From Phalacrocorax aristotelis (lineage: Eukaryota; Chordata; Aves; Suliformes; Phalacrocoracidae), in contig NC_134281.1 in NCBI RefSeq assembly GCF_949628215.1, positions 40,470,512 to 40,534,511 of the forward strand: 64,000 nt of DNA. The letters are read 5' to 3'. The position numbers and the translations under genes are program-made. How positions within the stretch are numbered: position 1 is the first letter of the stretch; every line of letters begins with the position of its first letter. Shown in pieces: positions 35,401-43,381 of this stretch. Below the pieces are notes generated by a model, which was not told where the DNA came from, searched no databases, and was given only the letters and a program-made list of their open reading frames with translations.

Positions 35401-38400
35401 GCTTCTTTCTGCACTTGCTGCCTTCCAGGAGAGCGGCTGTGACCTGCAATGCTGCAGTCAGCAACGGCATCTCCCCTCAGGCTGCTGCAGCTCCTTTCTT
35501 ATTCTCCTCTTTGATCCGCAGCAAACATTCTACTCTTCATCATGAGTAACTCCTGCCTGTAAATGTGTCTGTCTTCCTTCCTGAGGCATGCCGTCTTGGA
35601 TTGCACTCTTCTAAGAAGCCCTCCCCAAGCCTTGAGCAGTGCCACCCTCCTACACTGCCCAGTGACCACCTCCAGAGCTGGGGTCTTCCCGTGGCTCTAA
35701 GATCTCCCCTCTCTCCTCCCCACTGCAGTCTGGCTCAAGCACAGAGTCCTCCACCTGATTAAGCCCTGCCTCTTACGGATAGGAGCTAAGGAGGAACAGA
35801 ACGGCAGGGTTCAGGGTGGGTCCCAGTCTGTCTTGGAGTTGGCCATCGCCATGCAGATATTTGGGGTGGCTGTCAGCTACCCCTGCTTCTGCCTTCCCTT
35901 GAGGCTTGGTGGCCATGGGTGCTTTTCGCAGCTGGTAAACCTCCCACCACTGTCCCTCTCAGCAGAAAAAGCAAGCCAGCCAGCTGTGGTGGCTGCAGAC
36001 GGCAGTGGGAGGGCATGTGTCTGTGGAAATGCATTCATTTGGCTGATGCATTTCCTACCAGTGGTGACTTTGCTCTACGAGTATCTTGTTACTTGTCTGA
36101 GAGCAATTCTGTCAGTTTTTTCCACACTGTGTCAGAGTGCCCATCTCTCAACTGTTTGCTACCTCGCAATGGAAGCTGCATGTGTTGGCATCTGTTTTCA
36201 GGACTTTTGAAGCCTCCTCAGATGGCCTGGGTGCTAAGTAGGCACCTGTTCTCTTTCCTGTGCTGAGCAAACAGTGTCTTTCAGAGTAGTTGCATCTAAG
36301 TGTGCTTACATCTACTGCCATATACATGCCCCTTCTGTAAGGAGAAGAATGGAGTAATGATGTTAAACCTTGTACAGCTGTTGCATTTTACCTTGGTTTT
36401 CCTTAGGGCATCCATCAAAACGGAGGCTTTACAAAAGTGTGGTTTGCCATGAAGACCTTCCTCACCCCCAGCATTTTAATTATCATGGTCTGGTACTGGA
36501 GACGGATCACGCTGATGACACGCGCTCCTGTGCTGCTGGAGAAGTGAGTAGGGGCTTGCGTGCTGGGTAAGGTAACCCTCAAGCAACAGGACCCTGACCG
36601 AGGTGTTCACTGCTCCCAGGAAGAACCCATGTTTAGGGAGACAGGGATGGTCTTCTCTCTGTCCCCACCCTCCACCCAGGCACACTGGGAGCAGGAGACA
36701 TCCATAGCTTCTCTTTTCTTTCCTATTAAACCCATAGGGAATGAGTAGCTGCATTTGCCCGTGGCTGCTCAGAGAGGCCTATCCCCAGAGGGTTTGCTGG
36801 CAGGAGGTGACACCCCACTGCCACTGCCCAAACAGTGCCAGATTTTCTTCTGTTGATCTCCATGCACAGCTTTGGCTTCGGAAGCTCTGTGTCCTTGCCT
36901 TGCAAGCTGGAAAGAGATGGTGTTTCTGCCTCTCCAGGGTCATCTTTGCTCTGGGAATTTCCATGACGTTCATTAACATCCCTGTGGAGTGGTTTTCCAT
37001 TGGTTTTGACTGGACTTGGATGTTGCTCTTCGGAGACATTCGACAAGGCATTTTCTATGCCATGCTCCTGTCATTTTGGATCATCTTCTGTGGAGAGCAC
37101 ATGATGGTGGGTACAACACAGAACGGAAGGGGGTTTCCAGACCCACTTGCAGATAGAATCATAGACTGCTTTGGGTTGGATGAATCCTTTAAAGGTCATC
37201 TAGTCCTACCCCCCTGCAGTGAGTGGGGACATCTTTAACTAGATCAGTTGCTCAGAGCCCCGTCCAACCTGACTTTGAATATTTCTAGAGATGGGACCCC
37301 CACAACCTCTCTGGGCAACCCATTCCAGCACTTCACCACCCTCATTGTAATAAATTTCTTCCTTATATCCAGTCTAAATCTACCCTCCTTTAGTTTAAAA
37401 CAATTATGGCTTGTCCTGTCACAACAGGCCTTGCTAAAAAGATGGTCCCCATCTTTCCTGTAGTCCCCCTTTAAGTACTGAAAGGCCACAATAAGGTCTC
37501 CCTGGAGCCTTCTCTTCTCCGGGCCTGTCCTCGTAGGAGAGGTGCTCCAGCCCTTGGATCACTTTTGTGGCCCTCCTTTGGACCTGGCCCAACAGTTCCA
37601 TGTCCTTGTGTTGAGGGCTCCAGAGCTGGATGCAGTACTTCAGGTGAGGTCTCACTAGAGCAGAGTAGAGGGGCAATAAAAAAAGATACCTGGCAACTCC
37701 CTTGTACTTGTTGAGTGTTGGAAACAATGCTGTGAGGACTCGGGCTAGGTGAGAGGACTTCAGGCTAACTTGCTTTTCCTTTCTCTCCTCCTCCTCCCCA
37801 CCTCTTGACCCCCTGATTAGGACCAGAATGAGCGGAATCGTCTCTCGGGATACTGGAAGCAAGTTGGACCCATAGCTGTTGGCTCCTTCTGCCTCTTCAT
37901 CTTCGATATGTGTGAGAGGTAGGTGCAGTGCTGCTCTCCAGCCTGTGCGTGCTGCTCCCTGGGGTGAGCCTTCCCTGAGCAGCGAGCAGAGGCTCCCGGC
38001 CACCTCCCACAGCAGGGACCAGCAGTTTAACCCCCATGGCTGGATGCACAGCCACATTTCTTGAAGTGAGGAGAGCCTCTGGTGAGCACACTGAAGCATG
38101 CCGGTGTTTCCCAGCAGTATATCTTGTCCCATAGGTCTGTAAAGAAACACTTCCCACCTTGTCTCCTCCTCACCCCCACAGGAAAGCGGTGTGGCTAGCT
38201 CTTTCCAGGCTGCAGAGCAGGTGCAGGGCTCTCTGAGCACGTTGGCTTCTGTGGCAGCTTGGTGTTTTCCCTCTTTGCAGGGGAGTGCAACTGAAGAACC
38301 CCTTCTACAGCATCTGGACCACCGAAGTTGGCACAGAGCTGGCTGTATCCTTCCACCTAGCTTGGGGCAGGCTCGATCTGTGTCAGGAGGAGAAAGAGGT

Positions 38401-41400
38401 GTTCCCCTCCTGCCAGATACCTGCAGGGTGTGTGGGGAAACCTTCCTCCTTTTGGCAGGCTGGGGCTGTGAGGTGGAGCTAAGGCACTGCAGGAGATGCC
38501 AGTGTCATTTGGAAGAAGCAGTCTTTGCAGGTTTGGTGCTGGGTACCGCCAGGGACTGGTGCTGTGCTCAGGGAAGTCACTGGGGAACTGAAATTCTTCT
38601 CAAGATGTCTGGGATTTGGGGGGAAGCCCAGGGGATTTAGGCCCTGGGTGTCATCATGATAACCCTAGAGCCAGTGCTGCTCCAGCAGCATCTGCCCTGC
38701 TTTCCCCCCCAGCCCCAGCTTTGATGACATCTGCTCCGGGGCCCTCCACTTGCTTGCCATTACTTGGGCGCACGTTGCTGAGGCATTTCCATTAATTGCT
38801 CTTTCAGGCTTCCAGGTCCTGCTGGAAGGGCTTTGCTTTCACTGCCATTAATTTTGATTCTGGGCTGAGATAAGCTAATGCAATTAGCCCCCCTTCCGTG
38901 GCACCCAGCCCTCTTGCAGGAGCCTCTCTGAAGATCACACTGGTTGGTGACAGCTTTCCAAATCTCTGCAGATTTTGAACAGGCAGGCATTTTGGTGTGA
39001 TATCTCTCTTCACTGCTGTGCCAAGCACTGGGGGACATCGGAACCTGTGCTCCCATGGAGCCAGGGGCTCACCCAGCGCTGCCTTGCTCACGGGCAGGCT
39101 GCTGTCCTGAGTGATTGCTGCCTGCCGGAAGTTTAATTATCATCTTTGGGATGATATTAAAATAACTGAATTGCCTGAATAATATTTTCTATTATTTCTC
39201 TTAACTTGCATTGCCCAGATGGCCTTTATTATAGTCGCAGGGATCTGCTTGTGTCTCTATTTTCTCTTCCTGTGTTTTATGGTCTTCCAAGTGTTCAGAA
39301 ACATCAGTGGAAAGCAGTCAAGCCTCCCAGCTATGAGCAAGGCTCGTCGCCTTCATTACGAGGTAATGTCCCTCTTGTTGCACAGATTTTTATTTTTAAA
39401 ATGCATTTTGACCCTCAAGACTATACTGAGACCGTCTCTGTCCATATAGTCCTGAACTGGAAGATGTGATCTGTATTGGCTTTCTTGTGTTGCTCAAATC
39501 CCCTAAACACTTTTTTATTTGACTCCTGTGAAGTTTCTTCTTTATTTGGGTCTTTAGTCCCAGTGAAGTATTTTAAACTGTCAGGAGGGTATGTAAGCTA
39601 GCTCTCCTTTTTTATGAGTAGTTGCCATCTCCCTGCTTACTGAACAGTGTTGGAGGATAGAAGATTGTCCAAACTACGGTTTAAATTACTATGGAGTGTA
39701 AGCCCATCAGCTCCCAGTACCTCTGTTTCTCCTTCTGTAATATTAATAATTGTGTTTAACGGAAAGCGTTGCTAAGACCACCCTGTTTTTCCATGGAGTG
39801 AATTCAGATTTTTGGGGTTGTCTTTTCCTGACCAAGAGGCAGGAGGGAAACTCCTGCTAGGATCAAAATGTGACATGTTCAGCTCATTATCCCCGTTTTT
39901 AGTCCATGATTTTATATGTTGTTTCTGTCCTAGCTGTCTTTATCTGCTGCAAAATGTGAGGAGCTCACTTTTAAGTGCTTAAGCTGAGAGTGCCTGTTGT
40001 TTCCATGGCTGTGTAAACATTTGTCACCAGTGTTGTTCTGTTAAATGATGGTCACTTCTGATTTAAGCAGGCCAGTTATCACCCATCAGGAATGCACATT
40101 AAAAACAGAAAATTGTATTTGTGAGAATTTGAACAAGATATTGAACATTTTTTCCATCTTTCCCTTTAGCAAGAGCCACAGAACTTCAGCTCATATTTTA
40201 GAGCTGCTGCAGCCGTGCTTTACATGCAAACATCTAGCAAGCATGAATCTCGTCTGGAAGAGTTAAATTAATAGTCATTTGTTGTCGCAGTGTGGCATAG
40301 TAATTACGCAGACACTGACATTTCCACCAAAATTCCAGAAACAGGTTAAAAAAAACAACACACACAAAAACAAAACCAAAAGAATTTGTAAGAGAAAATG
40401 TAAAACTAGTGAACGCGACTATGGTATGCAGTCAGATTCCCAACCAAGTGATCTTGAGCCATAGTTTGTCTTATAATCTACATTCTTCTGTAATAGCCAG
40501 CATAGTTTTGACAAGCGTTGAGTATTGCTGCAGTTTCCAGCCAACCAGACCGTGGAGGTGAGGATTAGTCTGGTACCAGTACCCGCACTGTAGAAACACC
40601 AACTCATCTTGCTAGCCATGCAAGCTCTCCACAGATGTTTGTTTAAGAAAAAGCATTCAGGCTGGCTTGTGGATGAAATCCATGGCTTACACTGACGTGC
40701 CTCCTCTTCCACATTAACTCTTGGTAAATCAGTCACAAAAGCAAATGTAATGGAAATCAAGAGCTGTCCAGACATGCACACCCTGCTCGGAGCATCCGGG
40801 AGGAATGCAGACGTGTGGGGAGCGGAGAATATGGGCTGTCGTGAACACGGCACAGAGGAGTGGGTGGAGGTTGTTTTGCTTTGGGGTTTCGTGGGTTGGA
40901 CCCTTTTTTTTTTTCTTTGCTTTTTTTTTATACTTGTGTCTTGTATATGCTAAAAACAAAAATGGGTTTTGTGGATTCTGTTAATGTGACCAGTGACATT
41001 TCTCTCTAAACAGGGGCTGATTTTTAGGTTCAAGTTCCTGATGCTCATTACCCTGGCTTGTGCAGCAATGACGGTCATCTTCTTCATCGTGAGCCAGGTG
41101 AGTGACGAAACTTGGCACCACCTGAGACCATCAGCCTCTGATTCCCTAGCTGCTAACAACATCAGCTCACTTGCTGTTCAGACAAGGCACGCCTGTTATA
41201 AGCAGATTTGATAATAAGTTGCTTTTTAAGAAGTCGTTTTCATTTATTTGAAGCACTGCCATAAAATTGCTTAGGCTGAAGCCTCCGTGAAGGCCTTTGG
41301 TTCACGGTAAGGGGTGAGGCTGTGCTGTTTGAAATATTAGCCAGCGCAGTTCAGTCACTTCTGAGAATTCAGCAAGAGGAAAATCTTCTGTTCATATTGA

Positions 41401-43381
41401 AAAAATCCGGTGGCTTTGTATGCCCACAGAGAAATAACAGAATTCAGTCTTCTCTAGGTTGACTTTGCAGCTCTGGTGTTTCCACAGTATCTATACCTAT
41501 TTACTCTGAGCTCGGATGCAGTCTCTGCACAAATAAGCTTATACTGTGTCTTTAAATGTACTTTGGTGGTTTACTCCAAGTGACTTTTAAGATTACATCT
41601 GTTTCAAAGATGTCATTTCTGGGTGTTCCTAAGCATAGGCAACTTGTAGCTTCAGGAGAGCCATGGGTACAGCTTTGCAAGTCCAGTATTGCAGAATTAC
41701 AGGTACAGGAGCAGTTTCTCCCTCACTGCACCACTTATGCTTTGGGGTACATGGTGGGTCCCAATGCAAAATGCAGCAGCGTATGATTTTACTCTTAAAA
41801 ATCTGTTAAACTGAAGCAATGGTCTGAGAAATGCCACTTGGCAATTTGATTCACCATGGAGTGCTGATGGCCATAACTGTCACTGCGTATGGGCGTTAAC
41901 GCAAACAATCTTGTCCAGCTACTCTCTTCAAGCTAGTTTAGCTTTCGTCTTTCCCCCTTATGTCTTTTTCTTTTAATGGAAAGCCAGCATTTTGGTGTGA
42001 ACAGCCTGCGTGTCCTCGAGTAATATTAATATTGATGATATTTTCATAAATCTTGACAAATCTCTCCATGTCTAGGCTGATGCTGTCAGCCTAGGTCCTT
42101 CTCGTAAGACAGAAGCAGCAAGGCGGCATTCAGCCCATTAGCTCTTCGCATTATTCATGCTGGTTTTCCTTCTATAGAAGGTCTATTTATAGAAGTCTAA
42201 TGTTTTCAGATGTACCTAGCTGTCTCCTAGGTACTGCCCTTTATGTGGCAATCTTTGCTGAACACATCAGTTGTGGCAGGGATATATCACAGAATATGAG
42301 AGATTTTGTCACATTTAAGAATAATAAATCAAAGAAACCCAGATGCAATCATTTTGTAAGGACCATTCTTTTCCTGTAGATTAAGGCTAAGGAGGAGAAT
42401 CCTAGCCTGACTTGTGCATCATAGAATCTGTTACACTCCATTTACTCAATCCTGTTGGATTGATGCTGTTCTTGTTGATTTACTCTAGGTTAGTGCTTTA
42501 GGGGGTCACTTCTGTATTTTTACAGAATTTGGTCTTAGTGACAGGCCTGTGCATGTCCGCTTTCTCCTGGGCAGGTGACTGAAGGCCACTGGAAGTGGGG
42601 AGACATAACGATACAAGTGAACAGCGCCTTCTTCACCGGCATCTATGGGATGTGGAACCTGTATGTCTTTGCCCTGATGTTCCTGTACGCACCATCGCAC
42701 AAGAACTATGGTGAAGACCAGTCGAACGGTAAATGCCTCTAAATGATCTGAAGGCTGTCATGGGAAGAAAGCAATATAAAGCGGGTGGTACCTTTTGTGC
42801 TTTTTTTTTTTTGGCCAAAGTACACATTCAGCACATTGAAATGTTATGCAAATGATGGTTTGGTTTTCCTGGCAGACATTTTAATTAATGACTAGGTCAG
42901 ACAGGTTTGAGTATTTTAGCAAAGGCTGTCTAAAACCTTCTAGATGGTTTTTGTACTTTTCAGCATTGCCCAGTTGTAACTGTGTAGCTGAAACGGAGGG
43001 ACAAGGAAAGGAGAAAACAGAAATCTGGGCAAGTGGAGGACGGCAATGCTGTTGGTTTCTTTTATCAGTAGTCTTCAGTAGCACAGAAATTGTCCTTTAC
43101 CTATGTGATTGTATTTAAATAACTGTAAACAAAAGCGTTTATAGAAATGTTACATAGTCTATAGCTCAGGTAGTTTCTGAGAGCCTGGAGGGAATAAAAT
43201 TAATCTTTCGCTTTCTAATTGTCAAATATTTTATTGTGAGACCAGGCTAACAAAATAGCTTTGTTTCTCAGGTGACCTGGGAGTAAACAGTGGGGAAGAG
43301 CTTCAGCTCACCACCACCATCACCCACGTGGATGGGCCAACAGAGGTATACAAGCTGGCTCGCAAGGAGGCTCAGGAGTAA
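7923..43381 (+). CDS. WLS: Wntless (Evi/GPR177), Wnt cargo receptor; complete 12-exon CDS, 541 aa
   Basis: WLS binds lipid-modified Wnt proteins in the ER/Golgi and carries them to the plasma membrane; it is then endocytosed and recycled. The CDS joins 7923-8028, 23772-24044, 33913-34037, 35224-35385, 36407-36543, 36938-37106, 37821-37918, 38281-38344, 39219-39362, 41014-41097, 42575-42728 and 43272-43381. Lengths sum to 1626 nt, giving 541 codons plus TAA in one frame, which equals human WLS. The ATG has a strong context (A at -3, G at +4). Seen in order: TM1 at about 13-35, a luminal Wnt-binding domain at about 36-232, then seven more hydrophobic segments from about 233 to 495. The endocytic motif YEGL is at 425-428 and the ER-retrieval tail KEAQE ends the protein. 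No stop or frameshift is seen. All introns are GT-AG; intron 8 looks U12-type. The gene spans about 39 kb. Confidence 0.97.
8450..8503 (+). repeat. A-rich simple repeat
   Basis: A run of A broken by a few T and G, inside intron 1 within the CpG island. Such tracts are prone to length variation and sequencing error. Confidence 0.85.
18255..18332 (+). mobile_element. CR1 LINE 3'-end remnant
   Basis: The block around 18283-18325 (GAGCAGGAGGTTGGAC followed by a GACCTCCTCAGGTCCC-like stretch) is the well-known 3' UTR signature of CR1 elements in sense orientation. It is short and diverged and lacks the terminal octamer repeats, so it is an old truncated copy. It lies in WLS intron 1. The exact upstream limit is uncertain. 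Confidence 0.6.
21464..21484 (+). repeat. Poly-A run
   Basis: An uninterrupted run of 21 A in WLS intron 1. No retrogene body or target-site duplication is apparent next to it, so it is treated as a simple repeat. Confidence 0.85.
23772..24044 (+). CDS. WLS: WLS coding exon 2
   Basis: Codes residues 36-126 plus one base, the N-terminal part of the luminal Wnt-binding domain. It includes the conserved RKNHHKTKW and [11 protein letters not shown] blocks. The acceptor is TTTGCAG and the donor GTAAGT at 24045. The phase matches exons 1 and 3. Confidence 0.95.
24253..24857 (-). mobile_element. Solo LTR of an ERVL-type endogenous retrovirus
   Basis: The element starts TGTCGTGG and ends CCATGACA, which are near-perfect terminal inverted repeats. 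It is flanked by identical 5-bp target duplications ATGGT at 24248-24252 and 24858-24862. A 5-bp duplication is characteristic of ERVL. On the minus strand it reads like a common avian LTR: a CRE-like element (about 24600-24610), then an ATTAAA signal (about 24384-24390) and a C-rich end. No internal viral genes are present, so recombination between two LTRs probably left this single copy. It lies antisense to WLS, 208 bp past exon 2. Confidence 0.9.
24392..24445 (+). repeat. AAT/ATG-rich low-complexity tract within the LTR
   Basis: Short runs of AAT and ATG triplets lie inside the solo LTR. They look like local expansion after insertion, because related LTRs are not normally triplet-rich here (from memory of the family). 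Confidence 0.55.
31144..31196 (+). repeat. (GT)n tract passing into alternating AT/GT
   Basis: About nine GT units are followed by alternating purine-pyrimidine sequence (TATATG, TACATACATATATG). This is a microsatellite in WLS intron 2 with Z-DNA potential. Confidence 0.8.
32255..32330 (+). repeat. Two-copy tandem duplication of about 39 bp
   Basis: The 16-mer TGGTTCTGTAGCCATC occurs at 32255-32270 and again at 32294-32309. Similar sequence follows each copy (CATCATCCAACGCTTCT against CATCTTCTAACACTTTT). The 39-bp period keeps frame, so a reverse frame reads two similar 13-residue blocks, but no gene is indicated. Confidence 0.65.
33913..34037 (+). CDS. WLS: WLS coding exon 3
   Basis: Codes residues 127-168 of the luminal domain, including DVSLGYRDD and KLKCTF. 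It starts after the AG of TTACAG and ends before GTAAGG at 34038. It ends in phase 0. Confidence 0.93.
34038..35223 (+). other. WLS: WLS intron 3
   Basis: A 1.2-kb intron of unique sequence. I see no repeat or gene in it. The 126-codon reverse frame at 34533-34913 has no recognisable domain. Confidence 0.85.
35224..35385 (+). CDS. WLS: WLS coding exon 4
   Basis: Codes residues 169-222, the end of the luminal domain. It includes [11 protein letters not shown] and [12 protein letters not shown], which are nearly identical to mammalian WLS. The donor is GTAAGT at 35386. Phase 0 on both sides. Confidence 0.95.
35386..36406 (+). other. WLS: WLS intron 4
   Basis: A 1.0-kb intron of unique, moderately GC-rich sequence. 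No repeat or gene recognised. Confidence 0.85.
36407..36543 (+). CDS. WLS: WLS coding exon 5
   Basis: Codes residues 223-267 plus two bases. It holds the second membrane span and the following WYWRRI basic turn. The donor GTGAGT overlaps the AAG codon, which is completed by the G at 36938. Confidence 0.95.
36544..36937 (+). other. WLS: WLS intron 5
   Basis: A 394-bp intron of unique sequence with a pyrimidine-rich acceptor TCTCCAG. Nothing else recognised. Confidence 0.85.
36938..37106 (+). CDS. WLS: WLS coding exon 6
   Basis: Codes residues 268-324: two membrane spans with the highly conserved loop between them ([15 protein letters not shown]). It ends at CEHMM-type sequence GEHMM before GTGGGT at 37107. 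Phase 0 at the 3' end. Confidence 0.95.
37107..37820 (+). other. WLS: WLS intron 6, mostly a CR1 insertion
   Basis: The intron is 714 bp, of which about 528 bp is the antisense CR1 described separately. Without it the intron would be under 200 bp. The acceptor is CTGATTAG. Confidence 0.85.
37153..37680 (-). mobile_element. CR1 LINE, 5'-truncated, antisense to WLS
   Basis: Read on the minus strand, this is the 3' part of CR1. It begins inside the reverse-transcriptase ORF at a conserved [11 protein letters not shown] block (about 37645-37680). It continues through QRRATK and GLEHLSYE, then [10 protein letters not shown] and [12 protein letters not shown], and ends in CR1's ATTCTATG-type octamers (37153-37166 on the + strand as ATAGAATCATAGA). 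The protein is split between two frames near 37470-37490 and lacks the upstream endonuclease and most of the reverse transcriptase, so it is dead. Confidence 0.95.
37821..37918 (+). CDS. WLS: WLS coding exon 7
   Basis: Codes residues 325-356 plus two bases: a conserved loop (DQNERN, YWKQVGP) and a membrane span ([12 protein letters not shown]). The donor is GTAGGT at 37919. This exon has a decayed copy at 49322-49368. Confidence 0.95.
37919..38280 (+). other. WLS: WLS intron 7
   Basis: A 362-bp GC-rich intron. Its first roughly 90 bp are matched in the downstream partial copy (49369-49440). The acceptor is CTTTGCAG. Confidence 0.85.
38281..38344 (+). CDS. WLS: WLS coding exon 8
   Basis: A 64-nt exon coding the end of codon 357 to residue 378 (luminal loop, NPFYSIWTT, ending TELA). 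It is followed by a U12-type donor. This exon is absent from the downstream partial copy. Confidence 0.95.
38345..39218 (+). other. WLS: WLS intron 8, likely U12-type (minor spliceosome)
   Basis: The donor is GTATCCTTCC, which matches the U12 5' splice-site consensus (RTATCCTT) instead of the usual GTRAGT. Near the 3' end TTCTCTTAAC (39196-39205) closely matches the U12 branch consensus TTCCTTAAC. Its branch A lies about 14-15 nt from the AG at 39217-39218, within the short window typical of U12 introns. There is no long polypyrimidine tract. The intron also carries the duplicated conserved element at 38669-39107. Confidence 0.88.
38669..39107 (+). promoter_or_regulatory. Putative conserved regulatory element in WLS intron 8 (source copy)
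   Basis: This 440-bp block recurs downstream of the gene at 49440-49841. Identity over the core is about 88% by hand count, including exact runs of 39 bp (38821-38859) and 35 bp (38905-38939). It contains AGATAAG (38868-38874, GATA type), TAATGCAATTA (38876-38886, a TAAT-N3-ATTA paired-homeodomain dimer site) and ATTAAT at 38847. A regulatory role is inferred from these motifs and from the identity pattern. I cannot exclude a dispersed repeat or gene conversion. Confidence 0.55.
39219..39362 (+). CDS. WLS: WLS coding exon 9
   Basis: Codes residues 379-426: a membrane span ([17 protein letters not shown]) and the start of the cytosolic loop ([14 protein letters not shown]). It supplies Y425 and E426 of the YEGL endocytic motif. 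The donor is GTAATG. A decayed copy lies at about 49966-50098. Confidence 0.95.
39363..41013 (+). other. WLS: WLS intron 9
   Basis: A 1.65-kb intron with AT-rich unique sequence and T-rich runs near 40903-40930. No gene or mobile element recognised. The acceptor is CTAAACAG. Confidence 0.85.
41014..41097 (+). CDS. WLS: WLS coding exon 10
   Basis: Codes residues 427-454: G427 and L428, which complete YEGL, then a membrane span ([18 protein letters not shown]). Phase 0 on both sides; donor GTGAGT. Confidence 0.95.
41098..42574 (+). other. WLS: WLS intron 10
   Basis: A 1.5-kb intron of unique AT-rich sequence. No gene or mobile element recognised. The acceptor is TGGGCAG. Confidence 0.85.
42575..42728 (+). 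CDS. WLS: WLS coding exon 11
   Basis: Codes residues 455-505 plus one base: the last luminal loop and last membrane span ([19 protein letters not shown]), then the start of the cytosolic tail (KNYGEDQSN). The donor is GTAAAT. Confidence 0.95.
42729..43271 (+). other. WLS: WLS intron 11
   Basis: A 543-bp AT-rich intron. It holds an octamer-like ATGCAAAT near 42845-42852 and an internal AATAAA near 43194 that lies before the last exon. Nothing else recognised. Confidence 0.8.
43272..43381 (+). CDS. WLS: WLS coding exon 12 (terminal)
   Basis: Codes the cytosolic tail, residues 506-541 ([18 protein letters not shown], ending KEAQE) and the stop TAA at 43379-43381. The C-terminal KEAQE is the reported signal for Golgi-to-ER retrieval of WLS. 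Confidence 0.96.

Noticed and set aside
37434-38240. 268-codon reverse frame over WLS intron 6 to intron 7
   Set aside because: Its C-terminal third is CR1 reverse transcriptase. The rest is antisense of WLS exon 7 and its introns, so it is a chance fusion.
8029-43271. Intronic microRNA within WLS, as reported for mammals (MIR1262)
   Set aside because: I scanned the introns for the mature sequence as I remember it and saw no match. A covariance search would be needed to exclude a diverged form.
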